A stretch of DNA of 64,000 nucleotides from Pontimonas sp. (lineage in GTDB: Bacteria; Actinomycetota; Actinomycetes; Actinomycetales; Microbacteriaceae). The translations under genes were made by a program, and so were the position numbers. Below the pieces are notes generated by a model. The model had not been told where the DNA came from, ran no database searches, and saw only the letters and a program-made list of their open reading frames with translations. Below are positions 39,323-47,754 of the stretch, one piece after another. The DNA lies in NCBI GenBank assembly GCA_028096805.1, contig JAOHDU010000002.1, positions 1 to 64,000 on the forward strand, given 5' to 3'. Position 1 is the stretch's first letter, and the number at the start of each line of letters is the position of its first letter.

Positions 39323-42171
39323 CGAAGCGCCTCCTGACGTGTCGTGGCCCGATCGGAAGGTGCGGGCTTATCAGAAAGCGTGCAGAGGATGACCACCTGG
39401 CTTGGCAGAGCAAAGTGGTTGATGGCCTGCCACCACAGCGCAGCGGTGTCCCCTGGCTCCACCGGAGAACCAGCGCCAATAATGGCGACGGGGGAGCCAG
39501 GCAGCACCGCGAGAGCTGCCTGGAGGATCACGTGCTGGAAAGCTGTCAGCGATGAAATCGGCGTTGCTGCTGTTGTCCGAGACGACGGTGACTTCGCCAT
39601 TTCGCTCATCAAAGTGTTTGCGCCCTCGAGAATTTTTGCGAGCACATCGTCACGGCTGGTCGTTACCGGGAACCGGTCGGCGTGGTGCAGGGTCACCCAC
39701 TCGCCTATGGTGAGCGAGCCAAGGGGGAGGGCAGTGTCGGTAAGGGTTACGACTCTCCGGACCCTGGAGGCTTGGCTCGGTAACGGCATTCCCGCCACCT
39801 GGAGCGACCCGGCGACGGGAGCGCGCACTCCCGAAAGCGTGGCGGCATAGAACCCGCTGTGTAGCGCAGTTCCCCGATGTTCGTGTCGGGCTCCAGCTTC
39901 GAGTGTCCAGCTGCTCGCTGGTGTGTGCTCTGTTCCCATATCGATCACCAGGTTCTCGGCTGACACAATCGCTCCCTGCTGTTCTTGTGCCCAGTCGAGA
40001 GTCATCAAGTGTTCGCGAAGTTTTTCCCCCTCGACGTCCGCGTGAGGCAGTACACGTTCCAGGAAGCGCGGCAGGGCCCACGCTTTTTCGCCGAAGATCG
40101 TCATGAGTGCGGGAACAAGGAGCATCCGCACAACGAAAGCATCGAGCGCAATACCGACGGTGAGTCCCAGGGCAATCGGTTTGATGAGCGGGATCCCCTC
40201 GGGCACGAAAGAGAAGAACACAAAAAACATGATGAGTGCGGCGGCCCCCACGACTCTGGCACCTTGCGCGTAGCCCTCCTCGATGGACTCACGCCATTGA
40301 CCGGTGTGCACATAGTGCTCGCGCATGCCGGAGACCAAGAAGACCTGGTAGTCCATTGCCAGCCCAAACAGCACGGCCATCAAAATGATCGGCATAAAAC
40401 TCAGGATGGGCCCCGGGGTGTCAACCCCGAGAAGCGAGGCAAACCAGCCCCATTGGAAGACCGCGACAACGATGCCAAATGCGGCCGTCACCGATAACAG
40501 AAAGCCCACTGCGGCTTTCAGCGGGACCAAGATTGATCGGAACACCAGGAGCAAGAGAACGAACGAGAGTCCCACGACAACGAGTCCAAACGGGATCAGG
40601 GCACCTTGAATGCGTTGGGAGACGTCAACACCGATAGCCGTGACACCCGTGACGGAAAGCGCAGTGCCGGTTTGGGCTTCAATGGCGGGGAACTCGCTCC
40701 TCATTCGATCAACCAGGGCTTTGGTTTCTCGAGAATCGGGCGCTGACTCGGGGATCACCTGGAATATGCCGGTCTCCACCGTCGGAGAGGGGAACCCTTC
40801 GGAGACGCTCTCAATTCCGGAGATTTTCTGAAACTCCTCGCGAAGCGTTTCTAGGTCCTCAATTGGTTCATCGCTGGCCGCGAGATCCACGGCAACAATC
40901 AGGGGTCCATTGAAGCCCGGACCGAAGCCTTCGGTGATCAAGTCATATGCTTTGCGCTGCGTCGAATCGACGGGCTCAGCGCCACCGCTGGGTAGGTTCA
41001 GGTCGAGTTCGAGCGCGGGGGCGGCGAGCGTCACGAGGCCGGCGATAGAGAGCCCCGCCACAATGAGCGGTCGCTTCATGATCATCCGGACAAATCTGCG
41101 TCCACCCGAGGGTTTCGGGTTCGTCGGGTCAGCGAGACGAGCAGCTTTGGACCCTGCGGCAGGTCGGAGTCTGTCTCCCATGAGCCCCATGAGTGCCGGC
41201 AGGAGGGTGATGGCGGCGGCGATGGCAATCACTACAGCGAGGGCGGCTGCCGCGCCCATAATGCTGAGAAACGGAATCCCCACCACGAAAAGCCCGAGCA
41301 GAGCAATCACCACGGTGATACCGGCAAAAACGACTGCGTTACCCGCGGTTCCCACAGCCGTTGCCGCCGATTCGCGAACCTCTACCCCCCGCGCTAACTG
41401 CGTTCGGTGCCGCTGCAGGATGAAGAGTGAGTAGTCGATGCCCACTGCTAGGCCGAGCATCACAGCCAACAGAGGCGCTGAACTCGATACGGTCAGCACC
41501 CGCGTGGAGAAAAGGATGATGCCGATTGCGATGGCGACCCCGAACAGAGCGCTCGTGATGGGTTGCCATGCCGGCCGAACGGAGCGGAACGTGACAATCA
41601 ACACCAGGCCGGCAAAAATGACGCCAAACACTTCGGCGATGGTGAGGTGCACCTCTTGATCTTGAAAAAGCGACCCGCCAAATTCGATGGTGATCCCGGA
41701 GTCTTGGCCCGCACCGCGATAGGCGATAAGCGCATCCAACATGTCGTCGGTAACTTGCCGCTCACCCACCTCAAACTGGATTTGCAGAAGGGCGTATCGG
41801 CGGTCATCGCTGATCACATCGCCAGCGAACTCATCGAACGGGGACGCGACCTCTTCAATGAAGCTCTCGGCTTCAATAGTGTCGGCCAGGTCCTCAATAA
41901 ACCGGGTGTTGCTGGCGGAATCGACCTGCGAGTCTTCGGGCACCACAACAACGGCCTGTGCGCTCGCGCCGCCAAACGAGGGGAAGACGGCTTGCAGCCG
42001 GTCGAAGGCCTCTTGAGACTCACTTCCGGGGATTCTGAATTCTTCGTCCGTTTGCCCGCTCAGCGCCAATCCGCCGCCGCCGAGCACCAACAGAGCGACA
42101 ATCCACACACCAAGGACTTGCCACCCGCGCGAGAAGCTCGCTTTGCCGAGGCGATAAAGCAGTGTTGCCAT
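39319..42171 (-). CDS. MMPL/RND-family exporter with C-terminal degenerate ABC-ATPase-like domain
   Basis: 950 residues. Residues 1-720 form a classic MMPL transporter: a first helix, a periplasmic loop, GLAVGIDYSLFI near 240, a second loop with SGGAEPVDSTQRKAYD, and FGLAMDYQVFLVSGMREHY near 610; about 12 helices. After the last helix comes a 228-residue soluble tail (723-950). Its order (AATLSGVRAPVAGSLQVAGMPLP, SLTIGEWVTLHHAD, AFQHVILQAALAVLPGSPVAIIGAGSPVEPGDTAALW) follows that of ABC ATPases from the post-Walker-A region through the signature and D-loop regions, but no Walker A, LSGGQ or DE is present. This looks like a dead ABC domain fused to the pump. Controlled by the upstream TetR gene. 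Confidence 0.88.
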   Translation of the reverse strand: MATLLYRLGKASFSRGWQVLGVWIVALLVLGGGGLALSGQTDEEFRIPGSESQEAFDRLQAVFPSFGGASAQAVVVVPEDSQVDSASNTRFIEDLADTIEAESFIEEVASPFDEFAGDVISDDRRYALLQIQFEVGERQVTDDMLDALIAYRGAGQDSGITIEFGGSLFQDQEVHLTIAEVFGVIFAGLVLIVTFRSVRPAWQPITSALFGVAIAIGIILFSTRVLTVSSSAPLLAVMLGLAVGIDYSLFILQRHRTQLARGVEVRESAATAVGTAGNAVVFAGITVVIALLGLFVVGIPFLSIMGAAAALAVVIAIAAAITLLPALMGLMGDRLRPAAGSKAARLADPTNPKPSGGRRFVRMIMKRPLIVAGLSIAGLVTLAAPALELDLNLPSGGAEPVDSTQRKAYDLITEGFGPGFNGPLIVAVDLAASDEPIEDLETLREEFQKISGIESVSEGFPSPTVETGIFQVIPESAPDSRETKALVDRMRSEFPAIEAQTGTALSVTGVTAIGVDVSQRIQGALIPFGLVVVGLSFVLLLLVFRSILVPLKAAVGFLLSVTAAFGIVVAVFQWGWFASLLGVDTPGPILSFMPIILMAVLFGLAMDYQVFLVSGMREHYVHTGQWRESIEEGYAQGARVVGAAALIMFFVFFSFVPEGIPLIKPIALGLTVGIALDAFVVRMLLVPALMTIFGEKAWALPRFLERVLPHADVEGEKLREHLMTLDWAQEQQGAIVSAENLVIDMGTEHTPASSWTLEAGARHEHRGTALHSGFYAATLSGVRAPVAGSLQVAGMPLPSQASRVRRVVTLTDTALPLGSLTIGEWVTLHHADRFPVTTSRDDVLAKILEGANTLMSEMAKSPSSRTTAATPISSLTAFQHVILQAALAVLPGSPVAIIGAGSPVEPGDTAALWWQAINHFALPSQVVILCTLSDKPAPSDRATTRQEALR

Positions 42172-42743
42172 TAGCTCACCACCGCCGGAGCCGAGGCATC
42201 CAGGTGGAGTGTGCTCTGCAAGAAATCTCTCAGGAGAGACCGGAGTTTGTCCGGATCCATGGGTTCGATTCCGAGAATTCCCCCGGAAACCAGAGCGTAC
42301 GTCGCTCCGGAGACCGCAATGCCGAATCGCGTGAGCTCAGTTTCATCTGCCGTGTGGTCCGCTAGTACCGAGGCGAGTCGGTGCATGAGAGCTTGCGCTT
42401 GCTGCAGAGATTGTGCCGAGTCGGCGAGGTAGGGGTGTGACACCACGATTTGGACGGACATCCGGTGCGTAAGGAGGAAATCGACGAACGCATCGACGAA
42501 GACTTGGCGGTCTGCGCTCTGGGAGAGAAGTGTTTGCTGTGCCCCGGCGACGATGGCTTCGAGGGCATCGAGTGCGGGGGCCAGGGCGGCGTCGAGCAGA
42601 AGCTCTTTTGTGCTGAAGTGGTAAAGAACGTTGGCCTTTGACGTCCCGCTGTGATCGGCAATGTCTTGGACACTGGTGGCAGGAATTCCCTGATGCGCGA
42701 ACCTATCGCGCGCGATGTTGAGAATGTCTTCTTTGTGAGTCAC
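42171..42743 (-). CDS. TetR-family transcriptional regulator
   Basis: 190 residues. N-terminal helix-turn-helix with ILNIARDRFAHQGIPATSVQDIADHSGTSKANVLYHFSTKELLL, the TetR signature; the rest is the ligand domain. GTG 42743 sits six bases after a minus-strand TAGGGT box, so it is probably leaderless. mmpL starts in its stop. A 16-base palindrome at 42776-42791 lies at the -35 position, so self-repression is likely. Confidence 0.92.
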   Translation of the reverse strand: MTHKEDILNIARDRFAHQGIPATSVQDIADHSGTSKANVLYHFSTKELLLDAALAPALDALEAIVAGAQQTLLSQSADRQVFVDAFVDFLLTHRMSVQIVVSHPYLADSAQSLQQAQALMHRLASVLADHTADETELTRFGIAVSGATYALVSGGILGIEPMDPDKLRSLLRDFLQSTLHLDASAPAVVS

Positions 42744-42749
42744 AAAAGA

Positions 42750-42755
42750 ACCCTA
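42750..42755 (-). promoter_or_regulatory. -10 box of tetR-mmpL-yhgE
   Basis: Minus-strand TAGGGT followed by six bases and the GTG start of tetR. Confidence 0.55.
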
Positions 42756-42775
42756 GAGCCCGCCACTGTGATTTC

Positions 42776-42791
42776 CTGACCAGATGGTCAG
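42776..42791. promoter_or_regulatory. TetR-type operator palindrome
   Basis: CTGACCA-GA-TGGTCAG, perfect 7-base arms. It overlaps the expected -35 of tetR and lies between tetR and the heliorhodopsin gene. A second, looser inverted repeat TCTGG...CCAGA lies at 42794-42811. Confidence 0.65.
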
Positions 42792-42920
42792 TTTCTGGGC
42801 ATACTGCCAGACAACGTCCAGCTCATGCCAATGATCGGTGCTGGTGTGCCCCAGTCGGGCCCCGCATCGGAACGATCCCCGACAGGGTTGAATGAACCCC
42901 ACCGTTGCCGCGCTTCCAGC

Positions 42921-42926
42921 TAGAGT
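42921..42926 (+). promoter_or_regulatory. -10 box of the heliorhodopsin operon
   Basis: TAGAGT 31 bases before the heliorhodopsin ATG; no good -35 is seen. It gives a short leader with GGGAGA as ribosome site. Confidence 0.45.
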
Positions 42927-42957
42927 GAAAATCACCTTAAGTGCGTCGGGAGACATC

Positions 42958-43761
42958 ATGGCTAAAACTCAAAGAACCATCGACGAGAAAATTACTCGCC
43001 TGAGGACCTACAACGTCGTTGCTGGTTCCCTCCACCTTCTTCAAGCGGTCGGGCTCGGCTATGTGCTGACGCTTCTGGATAACCAGGTCACCTTCCCGGT
43101 GACCGCCGACTATCTAGGTGGCCCTCCTGGAGTCCCGGTTCCCGCGGAGCGAGTGGAACTCTTTGACATCAACGTGGGAATTGGTGTGGTGGCGTTCCTG
43201 GCGATGTCTGCGTTCTTCCACTACCTGATTTCCTCTCCCATGTTCTTCACCCGGTATGGAAACGGTTTGAAGAAAAACCGCAACTATTTCCGGTGGACCG
43301 AGTACTCGCTGAGCTCGTCGGTCATGATCTGGCTGGTAGCTCAGATCACCGGAATCACCGATATCGCAGCGCTCTTTGGAATCTTCGCGGTGAATGCGTC
43401 GATGATCATGTTTGGTGCGCTCCAGGAGAAGTATGAAAGCCCCGGCAGCGGAGGCTTCCTCCCGTTTGTCTTCGGTTCGATGACCGGGATTGTTCCCTGG
43501 ATTGTCATCCTCATCTACTTCTTCGCACCGGGGTCCGCAGGGACGGTTGAAGCGCCAGCATTTGTGACCGGCATTATCATCTCGCTGTTCCTGTTCTTCA
43601 ACACGTTTGCGGTGAACCAGGCTCTTCAGTACCACCGCGTGGGTGGCTGGGCTGACTACATCAGGGGAGAGCGGATGTACATCACGCTGAGCTTGATTGC
43701 CAAGACAGCGCTGGCTTACCAAGTGTTTTCGGGAGCCATCATTCCAGCCCTGACGAGCTAG
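42958..43761 (+). CDS. Heliorhodopsin
   Basis: 267 residues, seven helices. Heliorhodopsins are retinal proteins with inverted topology (N-terminus inside) and a slow photocycle, thought to be sensory or regulatory, not ion pumps. The retinal Lys249 lies in LSLIAKTALAYQ (helix 7); the counterion Glu115 in FRWTEYSLSSSVMIWL (helix 3); His26 (SLHLLQ) and His88 (FFHYL) match conserved pocket residues; NASMIMFGALQEKYE, GIVPWI, GIIISLFLFFN and YIRGERMYI are strongly conserved. I use ATG 42958 (MAKTQ) with GGGAGA; an in-frame ATG at 42892 precedes the -10 box. A DUF1684 gene follows after 6 bases. No retinal-synthesis gene is in the window. Confidence 0.96.
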   Translation: MAKTQRTIDEKITRLRTYNVVAGSLHLLQAVGLGYVLTLLDNQVTFPVTADYLGGPPGVPVPAERVELFDINVGIGVVAFLAMSAFFHYLISSPMFFTRYGNGLKKNRNYFRWTEYSLSSSVMIWLVAQITGITDIAALFGIFAVNASMIMFGALQEKYESPGSGGFLPFVFGSMTGIVPWIVILIYFFAPGSAGTVEAPAFVTGIIISLFLFFNTFAVNQALQYHRVGGWADYIRGERMYITLSLIAKTALAYQVFSGAIIPALTS

Positions 43762-43767
43762 AGAAAC

Positions 43768-44577
43768 ATGGAAACACCTGGCGAAAAGCTCGCCATATTT
43801 CGTGAGCGCCGAAACCTAGCCGCGGTCCAGCCGCAAGGCCCTCTTGCGCTGGTCAACACCCAGTGGATTGACATAGAGCAGACGGTCTGGGGTGTTCCGG
43901 GGCTCTGGGCGCCGCGTGAGGGCCTGTCCGGTCTGCAACTAACCGCCGCTGCCGAGGACGGCATTACCGTGGACGGCGAGCCCGTAGAAGGAACCGTGGA
44001 TGTCCGGGCTAAGGGAACCGAGGATCCGTCTGACGTGGTCTTTAGTGACACCGAAGTAGGACATGTCATCGCACAGGGCGATTCATACGCACTTCGGGTG
44101 TGGGATAGCAATTCCGAGGGCATTCAAGCCTTCGGGCACATCGACGCCTTTGACTACGCGCCGGAGTGGGTCATTACTGGCTCTTGGCGAGAAATACCCG
44201 GAGGCAAGAGTGTGGGCTTTGAGCATCTCAAAGACGAGGGCGTCTCCAGGGACGAGGTGATCCCCGGGGAAATCACCATCAACCACGATGGTCAGGAGTA
44301 CACCCTGGCCGCATTCAAAGCGGGGAGAGCGTTGCAGCTCGTCTTTGCCGATGCCACGAACGATGTGACCACCTACAGTGTGGGACGTTTCCTGTTTGTT
44401 GCCCCCAACCCCGATGGCACAATCACGCTCGATTTCAACCTCGCCGTCCTTCCACCGTGTGCTTTTTCCTACGCGTTCAATTGCCCTCTGCCTCCAGCGC
44501 AGAATCGCTTCCCGTTCGCCATTGAGGCTGGAGAAAAGAACGTCATGAAGGCTGATGGTTCGCTGCTTCACGGCTGA
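43768..44577 (+). CDS. DUF1684 family protein, cotranscribed with heliorhodopsin
   Basis: 269 residues, soluble, no signal peptide. The C-terminal signature LDFNLAVLPPCAFSYAFNCPLPP (Cys231, Cys239) followed by QNRFPFAIEAGEK is that of DUF1684 (family recognised from memory; no function established). Earlier parts form a beta-rich region: GLWAPREGLSGLQ near residue 45, and YTLAAFKAGRALQLVFADATN near 178, as in this family. It begins 6 bases after the heliorhodopsin stop, so the two are certainly one transcript and probably coupled. A role in heliorhodopsin signalling is inference from position only. Confidence 0.85.
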   Translation: METPGEKLAIFRERRNLAAVQPQGPLALVNTQWIDIEQTVWGVPGLWAPREGLSGLQLTAAAEDGITVDGEPVEGTVDVRAKGTEDPSDVVFSDTEVGHVIAQGDSYALRVWDSNSEGIQAFGHIDAFDYAPEWVITGSWREIPGGKSVGFEHLKDEGVSRDEVIPGEITINHDGQEYTLAAFKAGRALQLVFADATNDVTTYSVGRFLFVAPNPDGTITLDFNLAVLPPCAFSYAFNCPLPPAQNRFPFAIEAGEKNVMKADGSLLHG

Positions 44578-44684
44578 CCGTCACTTGAATTCTTAGGCCA
44601 ACTAGCGCATACTGACGGCACGGCGCTCAGCGTCGGATTATCTGATTCCAGGTCGATGGGGAAGTCGAACCACAGGAATCGGAG

Positions 44685-45194
44685 ATGAGTATGGCTTTAG
44701 CCACCGCGCGCGGCGTGCTTTTTGTGCACTCTGCTCCGTCTTCCCTGTGCCGGCACATTGACCGAACCGTCGGGGCTACTGTGGGTCACCACGTCGTGCT
44801 GGACTGGCAGGAACAACCCGTTCTGCAGGGCACGTTTCGCGCCGAGTTTTCCTGGGCGGGGCCCCCAGGGGCAGGGCGTGTGCTGGCAGCGGCTTTGCGC
44901 GGCTGGGAGCACGTGCGTTTTGAAGTCACTGAGGAAGCGTCCCCCGGATCCGATGGGGCACGCTTCATGCACACGCCTGATTTAGGGGTGTTTTCTGCCG
45001 CCATGGATACGGCGGGAAACACCATGGTCACCGAAGATCGTCTCAAAGCCGCTCTAGAGGAGGGCAAAGGTGACGCCCATCGCCTCGGGAAAGAGCTGAG
45101 ACTGGCGTGGGGTGCTGCATGGGATGACGAACTAGAACCCTTCCGCTACGCCGGAGAGGACACCGGCGTGGTCTGGTTTCACCAGGTGGGTTAG
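44685..45194 (+). CDS. DUF3145 family protein
   Basis: 169 residues, soluble, no known function. ARGVLFVHSAPSSLCRHIDRTVG at the N-terminus and the C-terminal DELEPFRYAGEDTGVVWFHQV are the family marks. In actinobacteria it is commonly found next to the fatty-acid synthase cluster, as here, where it converges with fabF with a 4-base overlap. The start could be ATG 44685 or ATG 44691. The 107 bases between DUF1684 and this gene show no clear terminator. Confidence 0.85.
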   Translation: MSMALATARGVLFVHSAPSSLCRHIDRTVGATVGHHVVLDWQEQPVLQGTFRAEFSWAGPPGAGRVLAAALRGWEHVRFEVTEEASPGSDGARFMHTPDLGVFSAAMDTAGNTMVTEDRLKAALEEGKGDAHRLGKELRLAWGAAWDDELEPFRYAGEDTGVVWFHQVG

Positions 45195-46426
45195 TCGACG
45201 CTCCGGAATGCCACAACGGCGTTGTGCCCGCCAAAACCGAAAGAGTTGCTGATCGCCAGTTGCGGATCCGTGCCAAGCTTGCGCGGGCTCGTTACCACGT
45301 CGAGCGGAATCGCTTCATCCTGGTTATCCAGGTTGATTGTGGGGGGTGCTGTGCGCTCATGCACTGCCAGAACAGCGAACAGAGCTTCCAGAGCGCCTGT
45401 TCCTCCGAGAAGGTGCCCGGTAGAAGCCTTGGTGGCAGAGACCGGAATGTCTTTCACCCGATCGCCGAAGACTGAGTGGAGTGCAGCATATTCGGCGACG
45501 TCGCCTACCGGGGTAGAGGTAGCGTGCGCGTTGATGTGAGTAACGTCATCCGGCTGTGCGCCTGCCTGCTTGAGCGCGGCCTGCACGGCACGGGACGCTC
45601 CCACACCTTCCGGGTCGGGAGCTGTGATGTGGTACGAATCGCTGGTGATGCCGCCCCCGGCCAGTTCCGCATAAATCTTCGCCCCGCGCGCAAGGGCGTG
45701 CTCTTTGGTTTCAAGAATGAGGGTTGCCGCGCCTTCGCCTAAGACAAAACCGTCACGATGGGTGTCGTAGGGGCGGGAGGCCTTAGCGGGGTCATCATTT
45801 CGTTTGGACAGTGCCTGCATGGCCGCAAAAGCGGCAATAGGCAGCGGGTGAATGACAGCCTCCGTGCCACCGGCCACGACGATGTCCGCAAGCCCCAGTT
45901 GCAGGTGCTCATACGCGTTAGCGATGGACTCGGTTCCCGAGGCGCACGCCGATACGACGGTCCGGGCGCCCCCTTTGGCGCCAAGCCCCATGCTGACAGC
46001 GGCAGCCGCAGCATTGGGCATCAGCATGGGAATAGTCATCGGCAATACGCGGCGCGGGCCTTTTTCCCGCAGTGTGTCCCACCCATCGAGCAGGGTCCAC
46101 AACCCTCCGATGCCCGTGGCGTAATCCACGAGAATTCTCTCTGGGGCAACATCGGGTGCTCCAGCATCCGCCCAGGCTTCCCGAGCTGACACCAGTGCAA
46201 ACTGCGCGGAGGGGTCAAGGCGTTTGACCTCTTGGCGCTCCAGCACCTCCGCTGCGGAGACTTTGGCCTGGCCGGCAAAAGTCACGGGGAGCTCGTTGGC
46301 GGCCACCCACTCGTGCTCAAGGGTGGAAATCCCCGATTCGCCCGCGAGCAGTGCCTTCCAGGTATCGGCAACGTTTCCTCCCAGAGGGTTGGTCGTGCCG
46401 ATACCGGTGACAACAATCGTGCTCAT
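45191..46426 (-). CDS. fabF: 3-oxoacyl-ACP synthase II (FabF)
   Basis: 411 residues. Elongating condensing enzyme of type II fatty acid synthesis. Catalytic triad Cys-His-His is intact: VVSACASGTESIA near residue 163, NAHATSTPVGD near 303 and KASTGHLLGGTGALE near 338; the NSFGFGGHNA glycine-rich end is present. Last gene of fabD-fabH-acpP-fabF. Confidence 0.96.
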   Translation of the reverse strand: MSTIVVTGIGTTNPLGGNVADTWKALLAGESGISTLEHEWVAANELPVTFAGQAKVSAAEVLERQEVKRLDPSAQFALVSAREAWADAGAPDVAPERILVDYATGIGGLWTLLDGWDTLREKGPRRVLPMTIPMLMPNAAAAAVSMGLGAKGGARTVVSACASGTESIANAYEHLQLGLADIVVAGGTEAVIHPLPIAAFAAMQALSKRNDDPAKASRPYDTHRDGFVLGEGAATLILETKEHALARGAKIYAELAGGGITSDSYHITAPDPEGVGASRAVQAALKQAGAQPDDVTHINAHATSTPVGDVAEYAALHSVFGDRVKDIPVSATKASTGHLLGGTGALEALFAVLAVHERTAPPTINLDNQDEAIPLDVVTSPRKLGTDPQLAISNSFGFGGHNAVVAFRSVD

Positions 46427-46441
46427 GGGCGGGAGTTCTTC

Positions 46442-46690
46442 CTACGCCTGTGCTTTGGTGATGAATTCCACAGCTTCGCCCACTGTGGTGAGGTTCTTCA
46501 CTTCGTCATCGGGAATCTTGACGTCAAACTTTTCTTCCGCGTTCACGACGATGGTCATCATCGAGATGGAGTCGATGTCGAGGTCATCGGTGAAAGACTT
46601 TTCCAGGGTTACCTGGTCGGCTTCGATGCCGGTTTCGTCGGTGACGAGTTCTGCCAGTCCGGCCAAAACTTCTTCGGTGGTGTGAGCCAT
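46442..46690 (-). CDS. acpP: Acyl carrier protein
   Basis: 82 residues, acidic. Carries growing acyl chains on 4'-phosphopantetheine attached to the Ser of DDLDIDSISMM (usual DSL is DSI here). Sits 16 bases upstream of fabF and 62 bases after fabH. The second half, VNAEEKFDVKIPDDEVKNL, is typical. Confidence 0.97.
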   Translation of the reverse strand: MAHTTEEVLAGLAELVTDETGIEADQVTLEKSFTDDLDIDSISMMTIVVNAEEKFDVKIPDDEVKNLTTVGEAVEFITKAQA

Positions 46691-46752
46691 ATTTCTCTCT
46701 TTTCTGTGTTTCTATCGGTGACCGGCTCCAATCTTAGAGCCAGCTGGGGGAC

Positions 46753-47754
46753 TTAGGGCAGTGTCACTACCTGCGCGCCGAAGACCAAACCTGCGCCAAA
46801 TCCGATCTGGAGAGCGAGGCCTCCGGAGGCTTCGGGGTGTTCTTTGAGCAGGCGATGCATGGCCAAGGGGATGGAAGCGGCAGACGTGTTGCCGGTGGTT
46901 TCAATGTCGCGGGCGATCAGCACGGAGTCGGGCAACCCCAACTGTTTGGCAAATTCGTCAATGATGCGCATATTTGCCTGGTGCGGAACAAACGCTGTCA
47001 GCTCCTCCGGGGAGACACCGGACTCTTCGAGGGCATTCTTGGCGACTTTCGCCATTTCCCAGACTGCCCAGCGGAAAACCGCTTGCCCGTCTTGGCGCAG
47101 GGTGGGGAAGCCGCCCTCGCGATCGGCGAAAGCTTCTTTGAGGGTCTTGTTCATCCCCACGGCGTCCCACTTGGAACCATCGGAACCCCACAGGGTGGGG
47201 CCGATGCCGATGGTGTCGCTAGGTCCCACAACGGCCGCTCCTGCGCCATCTCCGAGGAGGAAGGAAATGCTTCGGTCGGTGGGCTCAACGATGTCGCTGA
47301 GCTTTTCTGCTCCCACGACCAAAACATAGGTGGCCGCGCCTGAGCGGATCAGCGCGTCGGCCTGGGCGATGCCGTACGTGTAGCCGGCGCACGCCGCGGA
47401 AATGTCGTAGGCGGCGGCGGGAGTGGCGCCGATGGTGTCCGCGAGAAGAGCAGCTAACGACGGGGTTTGCACGCTGTTGCTGATGGTCGCCACGATCACA
47501 GCCCCAATGTCGCTTGGCTCAATGCCGGCACCAGCAATTGCTTCTTCGGCCGCGCGAGAAGCCAGGTCGAGGACACCCTCACCCGCACTCGAGCGTTTGC
47601 GTTCGATAACTCCCGTGCGTTGGCGAATCCACTCATCCGATGAGTCGATGGGTCCGGCAATATCGTCGTTGCTCACCGAGGTATCTCCGCGGGCAGCACC
47701 GAGTGCATAAATCTTGGTGAAGGCAGCGCCCTGGGACTGAACGAGGGGGCTCAT
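46753..47754 (-). CDS. fabH: 3-oxoacyl-ACP synthase III (FabH)
   Basis: 333 residues. Starts fatty acid synthesis by condensing an acyl-CoA with malonyl-ACP; in actinobacteria branched starters are usual. Catalytic Cys in DISAACAGYTYG near residue 121, His in FVPHQANMRI near 259 and Asn in TGNTSAASIP near 289. Overlaps fabD by 4 bases. Confidence 0.96.
   Translation of the reverse strand: MSPLVQSQGAAFTKIYALGAARGDTSVSNDDIAGPIDSSDEWIRQRTGVIERKRSSAGEGVLDLASRAAEEAIAGAGIEPSDIGAVIVATISNSVQTPSLAALLADTIGATPAAAYDISAACAGYTYGIAQADALIRSGAATYVLVVGAEKLSDIVEPTDRSISFLLGDGAGAAVVGPSDTIGIGPTLWGSDGSKWDAVGMNKTLKEAFADREGGFPTLRQDGQAVFRWAVWEMAKVAKNALEESGVSPEELTAFVPHQANMRIIDEFAKQLGLPDSVLIARDIETTGNTSAASIPLAMHRLLKEHPEASGGLALQIGFGAGLVFGAQVVTLP

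Noticed and set aside
42958-43761. Proton-pumping rhodopsin
   Set aside because: Sequence follows heliorhodopsin in every helix and lacks the DTE/NDQ-type pump motif in helix 3.
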